Positions 25,400 through 34,269 of a stretch of DNA of 64,000 bases are shown here, one piece after another. A program made the translations under genes and the position numbers. Each line of letters begins with the position of its first letter. Position 1 is the first letter of the stretch. Below the pieces are notes generated by a model. That model made no database searches and had not been told where the DNA came from. It saw only the letters and a program-made list of their open reading frames with translations. Origin of the DNA: Pelagibacteraceae bacterium AG-410-N23 (lineage in GTDB: Bacteria > Pseudomonadota > Alphaproteobacteria > Pelagibacterales > Pelagibacteraceae); assembly GCA_003215055.1 (NCBI GenBank), contig QCKW01000001.1:62001-126000 (forward strand), read 5' to 3'.

Positions 25400-25627
25400 T
25401 TAGTTTGGATTTTCTTTTAAAAAATCTATAAATTTTATTACTTCATTGAATTTTTCATCAGGAATATCTTTATAGCTAGCATTAAATTTTTCTTTTACAC
25501 AAAGAGCAACATGAGCGTATGGGTTCCTTCCTTTTGGGTGATTAGGATGATCAGGTAATTGACCTTTTAAATCTTCACCTGCAAGCTGAATTATTTTCCA
25601 TAATTTAATTGAATTTTCTTTATTCAT
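25400..25627 (-). CDS. Small conserved-looking protein, weakly ORF6C-like
   Basis: A 75-residue soluble protein ending 2 bp from the convergent amidinotransferase stop. The stretch VKEKFNASYKDIPDEKFNEVIKFI vaguely resembles the C-terminal ORF6C pattern of phage anti-repressor proteins, where a SYKDIP-like motif precedes a short helix. There are no phage genes nearby. A PDHPNHPKGRNPYAH loop is proline- and histidine-rich. I do not recognise a function. Confidence 0.55.
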   Translation of the reverse strand: MNKENSIKLWKIIQLAGEDLKGQLPDHPNHPKGRNPYAHVALCVKEKFNASYKDIPDEKFNEVIKFIDFLKENPN

Positions 25628-25743
25628 TTTAAATCTAAATAATATTCTAAAGAAATTTATACGAAAAAAGGTTTAAAAATTTCAAATTCTACCAACATCA
25701 ACAATTTAAATTGAGGATTAAATAAATACCATGAATTGTGTAT

Positions 25744-26490
25744 TTAGTTCTCTTTTGTTTTATCTATTTCAAATTTTTCTAATCCCTTTGATAAATTATT
25801 ATTTATTTCTTCATCGTTAAATGATTTTAATCTTTCTAATTCTTTTTGTTTAAGTTTTTGCTCTCTTAAGTTTTCTTGTTGTTCTCTAATTTTCTGTTCT
25901 CGGTCAAATTTTTCTTCCCATTCTTTTATTTTCATAAATTCTAACTCTTTTTGCTTTTCCTCTTCTTCCCTAATCTGTTTAAGTATTCTATCTTTTCTTC
26001 TTTTTTCTCTAAGTTCTTTATTTGTATATTCTTCCTCTCTGACTTTAAGATCAATATCTTTTCTATTTTGCTCTTCATCTCTTAACTTTAATTCTTTTTC
26101 TTTCTTTCTTAAATCATTCGTAACTTGAATTAAATTTTCATCTTTTTTAGCTAGTCTTTCGCTTTCAATTTTAAGAAGGTCTTCTTTATTTTTTAGCTCT
26201 TTTTCTTTTAATTTTAATTCTTCCTCTTTAACTCTTAATTTATTTTCTTCTTTTTTTAACTTGTCTTCCCATGTTTTAAGTTCTTTTTTTTCTTTAATTA
26301 TTTCATTATTTTCTTGAAGTTTTTTTAATTTAATTTCCTTAATTTTATTAATTTCCTGTCTTTTTTTAAAGTTTGAGTAAGCACTACTTAAAGACCTAGT
26401 TGTGATAGTTGCTAATTTAGCTAGTCCATTTTCGTTAGACTTGCCTTTTCTTTGACTATTTTTTTTTCTCGTATTTTTTTTTAAGCTCAT
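25744..26490 (-). CDS. Lysine/glutamate-rich coiled-coil protein
   Basis: A 248-residue, highly charged protein. After a basic N-terminus (MSLKKNTRKKNSQRKGKS), residues 50-230 form near-continuous heptad-like repeats with many EEELKLKEKELKNKEDLL-type units, so it should be a long coiled-coil rod. There is no signal peptide or membrane segment. Such proteins may organise DNA or envelope, but the charge bias also makes similarity searches unreliable. Function unknown. Confidence 0.6.
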   Translation of the reverse strand: MSLKKNTRKKNSQRKGKSNENGLAKLATITTRSLSSAYSNFKKRQEINKIKEIKLKKLQENNEIIKEKKELKTWEDKLKKEENKLRVKEEELKLKEKELKNKEDLLKIESERLAKKDENLIQVTNDLRKKEKELKLRDEEQNRKDIDLKVREEEYTNKELREKRRKDRILKQIREEEEKQKELEFMKIKEWEEKFDREQKIREQQENLREQKLKQKELERLKSFNDEEINNNLSKGLEKFEIDKTKEN

Positions 26491-26655
26491 TTTTATAATT
26501 ATATTTGAACAAAGAAATCGAAATATTTCAAGGATTACTGGTAAAAAATTTTTTTTTACTGTTTATTTTGAGTTTCAACCTACAAGTGATTATTAAATAT
26601 TTATTATGAAAAAATTCTTTTTGCTATAAACAATTCTAGACATTATTAAACTTAA

Positions 26656-27288
26656 GTGAAAAAATTTAAAAAATTAATAATTGCCTGCGACGGAGAGTCA
26701 GCAAGTGGAAAAAGCACAGCGGCTAGGCTTATTTCAAAAAAATACAAATTATTACTAATAAATTCTGGTCTGTTATACAGATATAGCAGCAAACTAATCA
26801 TAAAATATAAGCCAAAAAATATTATCTCATTTTTAAATAAAAAATTTAAGAATGTTAGTTATAAGAAAATTGCAAATCAGAACCTACATTCAGAAAAAAT
26901 AAGTAATCATGTAGCTATTTTGGCAAAAAACAAACAAGTAAGAAAAATAGTCAATAATTTTCAAAAAAAAATTATTAAAAATAATAAGATGATTTGTGTT
27001 GAAGGAAGAGATATTGCAAGCAAAATTCTGTCAAAAAATCCAAAATATGATTTAGCATTTTACTTTAAATGTAACATTAATGTAGCTAGCTACAGACGAT
27101 GGCTTGATTTGAGGAAACAAGTTTCATTAAAAGAGATAAAAAAATCTTTAAAGAAAAGAACTTTAATGGATAAAAAAAGAAAACATAGCCCACTTATTAA
27201 AGTTAAAGATGCAATTTTAATAAGAACTGATTTGTTATCAAAAAAACAAGTATTGTCAAAAATGACTAGATATATAGAAAATATTTAG
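26656..27288 (+). CDS. cmk: Cytidylate kinase family protein
   Basis: A 210-residue P-loop kinase with DGESASGKSTAA, the SGLLYR acceptor-site motif (usually DTGAMYR), VEGRDIASKI and the lid segment with DKKRKHSPLIKVKDAILIRTD, which equals the RxxxDxxRxxSPL signature of Cmk. It phosphorylates CMP and dCMP. It is shorter and more divergent than E. coli Cmk (about 225 residues). The start is GTG at 26656. It stands alone between a 165-bp gap and a convergent MFS gene, not beside rpsA or aroA as is common. Confidence 0.82.
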   Translation: MKKFKKLIIACDGESASGKSTAARLISKKYKLLLINSGLLYRYSSKLIIKYKPKNIISFLNKKFKNVSYKKIANQNLHSEKISNHVAILAKNKQVRKIVNNFQKKIIKNNKMICVEGRDIASKILSKNPKYDLAFYFKCNINVASYRRWLDLRKQVSLKEIKKSLKKRTLMDKKRKHSPLIKVKDAILIRTDLLSKKQVLSKMTRYIENI

Positions 27289-27289
27289 A

Positions 27290-28573
27290 TTATTTATTTT
27301 CTTCCTTAACAGGTTCTTCTATTGGTTCAGTTGTTGGGTTTAATTCAATTCCTGCAGGAGTAATAGTTTGTGGCATAGCAACGAACTGAGAATCTGGATT
27401 ATCAACTGTTTGTCTTACTCTCATTCTATAGATTCCAAAAACTCCAATAATTGAATGAAAGAAAAATAAAAAGATAAAAAAACCATTTGAGCCAACAACA
27501 TCCATAAAGATTGAACATAAAAATGGACCACTCATTGCTCCTAAACCAAATACAAATTGTAGTCCTGCACCTGCAGCAACAAATTTTTCTTTAGGTATAT
27601 AATCATTGGTATGAGCTAGAATTAATGAAAACATAGGCAAACTACAAAAAGAAAAGAGTATTAAAAAAATATAAAACCATGTTTTACTAGTTGCAAGACC
27701 CTCTGGTAAATACATTTGTCTCGAGACCAAAATTGATAAAATTGCAAAAATTGCTGCACCAAAAGTTGAAAAAACTATAACCTTTCTTCTATCATACAAG
27801 TCAGAAATTTTTCCAACTGGAAACTGAGAAATAGCTCCTGAAATTGCCAGTAGAAATGTAACAATTGAAATTTCTAGAATTGTAAAATTCATCGAAGTCG
27901 CATAAACAGCTAGCAATGTAAAAAGAGCTGATTGAATTGTTCCGTAAAATAATGAACTAACCATTCCAAAAGGTGAAGCCTCATAAAGATTTTTTAAACT
28001 CATTGCCTTTATTTTTTTAAAGGTTGGTGGTTTCTTTTTTGTTAATAAAATAGGTATAAGTGCAGCTGATGTAATTACTGAAACTAATATAAATGGTTGA
28101 AAATTTTTTGGACTACTAAAATTTAGTAAGAACATTCCAACACCCATTGCACCATAGAGAATAACCATATAAACTGATAAAACGCTTCCTCTATTTTTAT
28201 TACTTGACCTATCATTGAGCCAACTTTCAGCAACGGTATAAATACAAACCATACTTACTCCTGTTAAAACTCTTAATAAAAACCAGACAAAAGGATTTAT
28301 GATTATTGAATGAACTAAAATTACCAAAGATGCTAAAGATGCAAAAGCTGCAAAAACTCTAATATGTCCAACCCTTGAAATAATATTTGGAATAGTAGCA
28401 GCACCGATGAAATAACCAACGAAATAGCCTGACATCATAAAGCCAGTAGCAGTCAGACTAAATTCTTCTTGAACAGCTCGCACTCCTAGCAGTGATCCTT
28501 GAAAGCCATAAGCCATCATAATGAATCCCATGCCTAAAAATAATGCCCAGGAATTTTTTAAAACTTTATTCAT
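27290..28573 (-). CDS. MFS transporter
   Basis: A 427-residue protein with 12 predicted helices; the inter-helix loop GRISDLYDRRKV (here PVGKISDLYDRRKVIVF) between helices 8 and 9 is the MFS loop signature. A hydrophilic, proline/glutamate-rich tail (residues 400-427) is cytoplasmic. The overall pattern (MGVGMFLLNFSS, helices 2-3 GYFVGYFIGA) resembles the YcaD-like family. The substrate is unknown. It follows the gshA-gshB-DMT genes on the same strand with a 58-bp gap and may have its own promoter there. Confidence 0.82.
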   Translation of the reverse strand: MNKVLKNSWALFLGMGFIMMAYGFQGSLLGVRAVQEEFSLTATGFMMSGYFVGYFIGAATIPNIISRVGHIRVFAAFASLASLVILVHSIIINPFVWFLLRVLTGVSMVCIYTVAESWLNDRSSNKNRGSVLSVYMVILYGAMGVGMFLLNFSSPKNFQPFILVSVITSAALIPILLTKKKPPTFKKIKAMSLKNLYEASPFGMVSSLFYGTIQSALFTLLAVYATSMNFTILEISIVTFLLAISGAISQFPVGKISDLYDRRKVIVFSTFGAAIFAILSILVSRQMYLPEGLATSKTWFYIFLILFSFCSLPMFSLILAHTNDYIPKEKFVAAGAGLQFVFGLGAMSGPFLCSIFMDVVGSNGFFIFLFFFHSIIGVFGIYRMRVRQTVDNPDSQFVAMPQTITPAGIELNPTTEPIEEPVKEENK

Positions 28574-28628
28574 AAAATTTTTCGTAAGTATTCGCGATGT
28601 ATTATTAAATCAAGTCTTAATTGTGACG

Positions 28629-28648
28629 AGCTTAAGAATTTTTAAGCT
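28629..28648 (-). terminator. Hairpin at the end of the DMT gene after gshB
   Basis: AGCTTAA (28629-28635) and TTAAGCT (28642-28648) form a perfect 7-bp stem over the last codons and stop of the DMT gene, with a 6-nt loop. No U-run follows on the minus strand, so it is a weak terminator or a stability element separating the MFS gene from the glutathione genes. Confidence 0.35.
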
Positions 28649-29492
28649 TCAAAAATGAGTGAATAGCTATAGTAGCTATTATAATCACTCCACCTAAAAG
28701 AGTTTCAATACTTGGTTGTTCTTTTATTATTAACCAAACCCAGATAGGACCTATTATGGTTTCAAGCAGAAAAAATAAGTTAACTTCTGCAGCAGGAATA
28801 AATCTTGGAGCTATTGTTACTAGGACAAAAGGTATTGCAACACAAAGAATACACATTGCTGGTATAATTATAAGGTCATTGTCAATTAGCGTAAAACTTT
28901 CAATAAAAAATAAAGCAAAAGCAGCTACAAATAATTTTCCAACAACAGCAGCTGGAACCAAGTTTTTTGTTTTTGCAGATCTAATTGTTACAGCTCCTAT
29001 TGCCAAACCTAATGCTGTAACAAACCCTAAAATATCTCCATAAAAATTTCCTACTTTTAAAGAGTCAAAGAAAATATAGATTATGGCAAAAAAAGTAACA
29101 ATTATTGAAATCCATGTCTTTTTATCTGGGAGCTCTTTTAAAAAAATTGAACTAAGGATTGCTGATAACATAGGTGCGGTAGCAATCATTACAAGAGTAT
29201 TCGCCACATTTGTATTTTGAATTGAAACCACAAAAGTAATATTCGTTAAACTAAATGTTCCAACATAAATTAGCCCATGATATCCACTAGTAAAAAGAGT
29301 TTTAAAAAAATTTAATTTATAAATCAAAAGCATTCCTATAAACACAGTCAAAAAAGGGATTATTCCTCGGTAAAAAACTAATCCCCAAGTGTCAACATTA
29401 GAAAGTCTTATAAATAAGGAGTCAGGTGTTATAAACATTACAGCCACAAAAGCCATTAAAGAACCTTTTTGTTGATCAGTAAAATTTTTCAC
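28632..29492 (-). CDS. EamA/DMT-superfamily permease
   Basis: An integral membrane protein of about 286 residues with ten helices in two EamA repeats (PMLSAILSSIFLKELPDKKTW and LETIIGPIWVWLIIKEQPSIETLLGG). I choose a GTG start at 29492 that overlaps the gshB stop as GTGA and gives MKNFTDQQKG; a TTG 18 bp upstream is less likely. Co-transcription with gshA-gshB suggests export or uptake of a thiol or amino acid, but nothing in the sequence shows the substrate. Confidence 0.8.
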   Translation of the reverse strand: MKNFTDQQKGSLMAFVAVMFITPDSLFIRLSNVDTWGLVFYRGIIPFLTVFIGMLLIYKLNFFKTLFTSGYHGLIYVGTFSLTNITFVVSIQNTNVANTLVMIATAPMLSAILSSIFLKELPDKKTWISIIVTFFAIIYIFFDSLKVGNFYGDILGFVTALGLAIGAVTIRSAKTKNLVPAAVVGKLFVAAFALFFIESFTLIDNDLIIIPAMCILCVAIPFVLVTIAPRFIPAAEVNLFFLLETIIGPIWVWLIIKEQPSIETLLGGVIIIATIAIHSFLKLKNS

Positions 29493-30415
29493 GCTTTTAA
29501 TTCTTTCCAAAAAGTTTTTGCAAGATTAATATTTGTGAGATCATATAAAGTTTTTAATCCAGTTGGAGATGTTACATTGATATCGCCATTAAGTTTTTGA
29601 TCAATAAAATCTATTCCAGCAAAAAAAATATTTTCTTTTTTTAAATCTTTTGCAAGAATTTTTGATATTTTTTTTTCAGTAGTTGTTAGTGTTGTCTTTA
29701 TGGCCTTACCACCCTTGCTTAGGTTACTTAAGAAAGAGCCTCTTTTTGGAATTCTTGAAATTGCACCAACTATTTTCCCATTTATGATAAAAACTCTTTT
29801 ATCTCCCTTGTTTATTTTAGGTAAAAATTTTTGACACATAATATAATTATGTTTTTTAACAAATTTTTTGATTAAATATAAATTTAGCTTTGATGATAAA
29901 TGAATGTCATTTCCACCATAACTATGTATTGGTTTTAATATAACTTTTTTGTGAGTTTTTATAAATTTTTTTATTTCATCTAAATTTTGGGTAAAAATAG
30001 TAGGTGGCATAAATTTCTGATATTTAGATGAGAAAAGCTTTTCAGAAATATTTCTTATAGATGTTGGGTTGTTTATAATTTTTAATTTATTTTTAATAAT
30101 ATCTAAAATGTAGCAGGTGGTGATATATTCAAGATTAAATGGTGGGTCTTGTCTAATTAATAAAAATTTACAATTAGTTAAATCTATCTTTGTTTTTTTT
30201 AAAATCTTGAAAAATTTTTTTTTATTATAATCAAATTTGATGAAAAAACCTGAAGCAATAACTTTAAAATTAATTATTGATAAATTCTTTGGCTCATAAT
30301 AAAAAATTTTATATTTTTTTTTCTGAATTTCGTTAGCTAAAAAAATACTTGTATCAGTTAAAGGATTTAGAGTAGAGGGATGGTCACCTTGAATTGCAAT
30401 AATTTTATTTATCAT
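29489..30415 (-). CDS. gshB: Glutathione synthetase
   Basis: An ATP-grasp enzyme of about 308 residues. It shows LIRQDPPFNLEYITTCYIL, the INNPTSIRNISEKLF segment, ILKPIHSYGGNDIHL, the GDKRVFIINGKIVGAISRIP stretch and the C-terminal INVTSPTGLKTL. It joins gamma-glutamylcysteine and glycine, so it too consumes glycine. I use the ATG at 30415 inside the gshA end; an ATG 9 bp upstream is also available. The overlap with gshA and with the DMT gene shows a coupled operon. Confidence 0.92.
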   Translation of the reverse strand: MINKIIAIQGDHPSTLNPLTDTSIFLANEIQKKKYKIFYYEPKNLSIINFKVIASGFFIKFDYNKKKFFKILKKTKIDLTNCKFLLIRQDPPFNLEYITTCYILDIIKNKLKIINNPTSIRNISEKLFSSKYQKFMPPTIFTQNLDEIKKFIKTHKKVILKPIHSYGGNDIHLSSKLNLYLIKKFVKKHNYIMCQKFLPKINKGDKRVFIINGKIVGAISRIPKRGSFLSNLSKGGKAIKTTLTTTEKKISKILAKDLKKENIFFAGIDFIDQKLNGDINVTSPTGLKTLYDLTNINLAKTFWKELKA

Positions 30416-31703
30416 AGAGTTCATTCAAATCTTCATTTTTTGAAAATTTTCTTATCATATGATCTGCATTTGTTACCTTGTTGTTAATTATATTTTGTAA
30501 ATGATTTAAAAATAAAGTTTCATTTTTTTTACTCTTATTAAGAATATCTCTTCGTTCTAAGCCTTTTCTTGATAAATCGAGTAAAGTTGATGCCCAATAC
30601 AGAAGATCTTTTCCCATAAGCTGAGTATTGAAACCTTTTTCAGGAGCTTCAAGGTATGCATTAATTATTTTATCTTTATCCCAGTTAGAAATTAAATCAT
30701 GAACTTCTTCTAAATTTCCATACAATATGCCAACATTAAAAGCAGGTCCAGCACACAAACAATCCCAACCACACGTATCCATTGATCTAAGTTCAATATA
30801 TTTTTTCAATCTATTTTCAGTAAAAATAGTACTTAAATGTGTAGATAAATCTTTTTCAGTCGGTAAACGATTATTAATCTCATCAATTTTTCCATTCATA
30901 AAGTCAAGAAATTTGTAATTTTGTCCTGAGATATAATTTTCTTTTTCTTGAATAAATAAGATAGGAAAACTCATTATGAATTCTGCATATTTTTCAAAAT
31001 TAAAATCCTCAAAGAATATTTTAGGTAATCCACCTCGAGACGTATTTTGCCATACTTTAGATCTATATGATAAATAATTACTTTTCTTTTTTTCGACTAT
31101 TGAAGAGTTAGCAAATAAAGCAATCGAAATAGGTACTATTGAGTTAACAACTTTAAATTTTTTTATAAAATCTTTTTCTGAATCATAGTCAATATTTAAT
31201 TGTGTTCCACAAGTTCGATACATCATATCAAGACTTAATTCACCTCCTAAAGGCATATCTTTAGTCATTAGTTTGTATCTTTGCTTGGGATTATTTGGAA
31301 TTTCATTAAGTTTTGATATTGGGTCAAAACCTGAGCTCACAATACTTAAATTCAATTTTTTTGTTACTTGTTTAAGTTCAAACAAATAATCTTGAGATTC
31401 AGCACAAGCCTCATGAATATTACTTAGTTTTTCTCCAGACAGCTCTATTTGATTACCAGGTTCGAGAGTAATATTTTTTCCACCCTTGTTAAGTCCAATC
31501 ATATTATTTTTTTCTAAAATTGGATTCCAGCCAAATTCTAATAAAGCTGAAAACATTTCTTTTATTTTTAAATAATCAATCCGTTTATTATTATTGTTAT
31601 TAAATAAAAATTTTTCATGCTCTATACCAATTTTAAAATTTTTTTTATCTTTGATGCCTGACTTAAAATATTTAATAATTTTTTCTTTAGTATTAATCAT
31701 CAT
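30405..31703 (-). CDS. gshA: Glutamate-cysteine ligase, plant/alphaproteobacterial type
   Basis: A 432-residue GCS2-family enzyme. The signatures are FKIGIEHEKFLF at the N-terminus, LEPGNQIELSG, MYRTCGTQLNIDYDSE, SRGGLPKIFFEDFNF and the YIELRSMDTCGW segment. It makes gamma-glutamylcysteine, the first step of glutathione synthesis. It belongs to the form shared by plants and alphaproteobacteria, not the E. coli GshA form. The start has two consecutive ATG codons. Upstream is the HD oxygenase-like gene, 27 bp away, and downstream gshB overlaps it. Confidence 0.93.
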   Translation of the reverse strand: MMINTKEKIIKYFKSGIKDKKNFKIGIEHEKFLFNNNNNKRIDYLKIKEMFSALLEFGWNPILEKNNMIGLNKGGKNITLEPGNQIELSGEKLSNIHEACAESQDYLFELKQVTKKLNLSIVSSGFDPISKLNEIPNNPKQRYKLMTKDMPLGGELSLDMMYRTCGTQLNIDYDSEKDFIKKFKVVNSIVPISIALFANSSIVEKKKSNYLSYRSKVWQNTSRGGLPKIFFEDFNFEKYAEFIMSFPILFIQEKENYISGQNYKFLDFMNGKIDEINNRLPTEKDLSTHLSTIFTENRLKKYIELRSMDTCGWDCLCAGPAFNVGILYGNLEEVHDLISNWDKDKIINAYLEAPEKGFNTQLMGKDLLYWASTLLDLSRKGLERRDILNKSKKNETLFLNHLQNIINNKVTNADHMIRKFSKNEDLNELYDK

Positions 31704-31730
31704 TTCTTAAATATTACTCTATTTTTTTAT

Positions 31731-32288
31731 TTAAAGTAGTGAATATGGTTTTCTGGAGAATATTCTTTTAACCATTGGAGCAAATTCTTTTAAAGACATG
31801 CTTTTGTAATTAGGATCAAACGAGGCTTGATCCCATTTTTCACAAAAATTAACAGCATCGTTGAAATATTCATGATCTTTATATTTATCTCTTTGATTCT
31901 TATTTTTTCCTAAATGGTGTGCATAATAATACATTTGGAACTCACCGTGCTTTTCAATTATCCAGTGAGTTTTTTTACTTACATAAGGCTTGAGAACAGC
32001 AGCAGCATACTCAGCATGATTTAGCGGAGCTAATTCGTCTCCAATGTCATGTAATAATGCAGCAACAACCATCTCTTCATTTGCTTTGTCATTAAAAGCC
32101 CTGGTGGCAGTTTGAAGTGAGTGTTCTAGCCTTGTTATTTTGTAGCCTTCTAAAGTTGAGTTCAAACCTTTCATAAAATTCAAAATTCTATCAGCTGTTC
32201 CATTAATATAATCTTGCTCATATTTATCCAACAAAAGATATTCATCTTTTGTGCCAGATTTCATTTCAGTAAAGTTTACAGTTTTCAT
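31731..32288 (-). CDS. HD-domain protein, PhnZ-like mixed-valent diiron oxygenase candidate
   Basis: A 185-residue HD-fold protein. All six metal-ligand positions of PhnZ are present in order: His56 (RLEHSLQ), His80 and Asp81 (LLHDIGD), His91 (NHAEYA), His114 (IEKHGEFQMYY) and Asp153 (KWDQAS). The His56-to-His80 spacing equals that of PhnZ. PhnZ and TmpB are mixed-valent diiron oxygenases that cleave alpha-hydroxyphosphonates; other relatives have unknown substrates, and a hydrolase function remains possible. No phn gene or partner hydroxylase is near. It starts directly after purF (1-bp spacing) and precedes gshA, so it is part of a housekeeping operon. Confidence 0.75.
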   Translation of the reverse strand: MKTVNFTEMKSGTKDEYLLLDKYEQDYINGTADRILNFMKGLNSTLEGYKITRLEHSLQTATRAFNDKANEEMVVAALLHDIGDELAPLNHAEYAAAVLKPYVSKKTHWIIEKHGEFQMYYYAHHLGKNKNQRDKYKDHEYFNDAVNFCEKWDQASFDPNYKSMSLKEFAPMVKRIFSRKPYSLL

Positions 32289-33770
32289 TTAATTATTAGA
32301 ACCTGTGCTTAATAATGACAATTGAGTAATCTTATTGTCACCAAGCTCGTCTATTGGTTTAACAGGATAATCTCCAGTAAAGTAATGATCGGTTAATTGA
32401 GGATAGCTTTCATTTCTTTTATCAAAACCTATTGCTCTGTACATACCATCAAGAGATAAAAATTTTAAAGATTTAGCACCAATATAATCACAAATTTCTT
32501 TATTAGTTTTATTTGCTGCAAGCAATTCTTTCTTTGTTGGGGTGTCTACACCATAGAAATCAGGATAACGAATTTCAGGACATGCTATTCTAACATGAAC
32601 CTCTTTCGCTCCCGCATCGTAAAGCATTTTTACAATCTTATGAGATGTAGTTCCTCTTACCAAAGAGTCATCTATCAAAATTATCTTTTTATCTTTTATT
32701 GCTGACTGATTAGCATTTAATTTTAATTTTACACCTAAGCTTCTAATTTTTTGACTTGGCTCAATGAAAGTTCTACCCACATAATGATTCCTTACTAATC
32801 CTAACTCAAAATCCATTTTAAGATACTGCGCAAATCCTAAAGCAGCAGCATTTCCAGAGTCGGGCACAGGAACAACAATATTTGCGTCTATATCATTTTC
32901 TTTTGCAAGTTCTCCACCAAGACTTTTTCGGTGTTCATAAGCAGTTTTACCATCAAGAATGCTATCTGGTCTTGCAAAGTATATATACTCAAAAACACAA
33001 GGCCTAACTTTTTTTATTGGAAAAGGCTTTATACTTTTTAATTCGTCGTTTTCGATGAAAACAATTTCACCATTTTCTACCTCTCTTATAAATTTTGCAC
33101 CAATTATATCAAGTGCACATGTTTCTGAAGCTAGAACATAGCTATTTTTCAATTTTCCAATTACTAAAGGTCTGATACCAAAAGGATCTCTAACACCAAT
33201 CAAAGAATTTTGTGTCAACATTACTAAAGCATATCCACCCTGAATTTGAAATATAGCATCAACAATTTTATCTATAGTTTTTACTCTTCTTGATTTTGCA
33301 ATTAACTGAACAATAGTTTCTGTATCAGATGTGGTATAAAAAATTGCTCCATCTTCAACTAATTTTTTTCTTAAAGAAATTGAGTTTGTTAGATTTCCAT
33401 TATGAGCAACACCTATTCCTCCTGCGTTAGTATCAGCAAAAAATGGTTGGATATTTCTTAAGGTGTTTTCACCTGTTGTGCTGTAACGATTATGTCCAAT
33501 AGCATAATTTCCTCTAAGTTTTTTCAGAATTTTTTCTTTATTAAAATTATCTCCAACTAATCCAAATCTTTTTTCTGAAAAATATTGTTCTCCATTAAAC
33601 GTGACTATCCCACAACCTTCTTGTCCACGATGTTGAAGAGCATGAAGTCCTAAAGCAGTTAATGCTGAAGCATCTTTGGCATTACTAATACCAAATACCC
33701 CACATTCTTCTTTTAATTTAGGATTAAAGCTCCTCAATCTTTTCTTTAGAGTCTTGATATGTTTTTTCAT
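32289..33770 (-). CDS. purF: Amidophosphoribosyltransferase
   Basis: A 493-residue enzyme of normal length, the first committed step of purine synthesis (PRPP plus glutamine to phosphoribosylamine). The N-terminal nucleophile is Cys23 in EECGVFG, reached by removal of a longer than usual 22-residue propeptide. The glutaminase part has HALQHRGQEGCGI and the transferase part has the PRPP loop IILIDDSLVRGTTSHKIV. The start overlaps cvpA by 47 bp, the longest same-strand overlap in the window. The conserved cvpA-purF pair is kept. Confidence 0.96.
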   Translation of the reverse strand: MKKHIKTLKKRLRSFNPKLKEECGVFGISNAKDASALTALGLHALQHRGQEGCGIVTFNGEQYFSEKRFGLVGDNFNKEKILKKLRGNYAIGHNRYSTTGENTLRNIQPFFADTNAGGIGVAHNGNLTNSISLRKKLVEDGAIFYTTSDTETIVQLIAKSRRVKTIDKIVDAIFQIQGGYALVMLTQNSLIGVRDPFGIRPLVIGKLKNSYVLASETCALDIIGAKFIREVENGEIVFIENDELKSIKPFPIKKVRPCVFEYIYFARPDSILDGKTAYEHRKSLGGELAKENDIDANIVVPVPDSGNAAALGFAQYLKMDFELGLVRNHYVGRTFIEPSQKIRSLGVKLKLNANQSAIKDKKIILIDDSLVRGTTSHKIVKMLYDAGAKEVHVRIACPEIRYPDFYGVDTPTKKELLAANKTNKEICDYIGAKSLKFLSLDGMYRAIGFDKRNESYPQLTDHYFTGDYPVKPIDELGDNKITQLSLLSTGSNN

Positions 33771-34269
33771 TAGGAAATTCTTTCAATAAATAATTACTAC
33801 CTTTTTCTATATATGGAAAGATGTATGATTTGTCTAAATTTATCGGCCATTTGTCGTAGTTATACACTATGTGTACACCTGAAAATATACATACAAAGAT
33901 GATATAAGCTCTTATAAATCCAAAAAAGAATCCAAATATGGTATCTAAACTTCCAATACCTGTATATCTTATAGCCTTACTGATCCCTCTGTTGATCATC
34001 AACACTAAGAAAATTACGATAATAAATATTGTGATTCCCAGTCCTACATCTAACACATACTCATTATCTATAATATCTTTTAGATAAGGCTTTACTCTTG
34101 GAAAAATTAATAATGTTATAATGTATGCAAGTAACCATTTGGCCATTGACAAAATACTTAAAACGAAACCTTTTTTGTAACATTTAATCAAAGAAAGAAT
34201 TGTTATAAATAAATAAAGAAGATCTAATATTGAGGTTTTATCATAAAACTCAATTACAATATCTAACAT
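33724..34269 (-). CDS. cvpA: CvpA family membrane protein
   Basis: A 181-residue protein with about four membrane helices in residues 10-135 and a cytoplasmic C-terminal tail. The GIGSLDTIFGFFFGFIRAYIIF segment is the best CvpA match. CvpA is found upstream of purF in many proteobacteria and is tied to colicin V production in E. coli; in other bacteria it is linked to bile-salt and envelope stress resistance. It overlaps the purF 5' end by 47 bp and follows the RND exporter by zero bases. Confidence 0.85.
   Translation of the reverse strand: MLDIVIEFYDKTSILDLLYLFITILSLIKCYKKGFVLSILSMAKWLLAYIITLLIFPRVKPYLKDIIDNEYVLDVGLGITIFIIVIFLVLMINRGISKAIRYTGIGSLDTIFGFFFGFIRAYIIFVCIFSGVHIVYNYDKWPINLDKSYIFPYIEKGSNYLLKEFPNEKTYQDSKEKIEEL

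Noticed and set aside
26491-26655. A ncRNA or tRNA in the 165-bp gap before cmk
   Set aside because: No cloverleaf or conserved core is visible; it seems only AT-rich spacer with possible promoters.
28756-29043. 95-codon frame antisense to the DMT gene
   Set aside because: Shadow of the transmembrane repeat gene; no start signal or motif.
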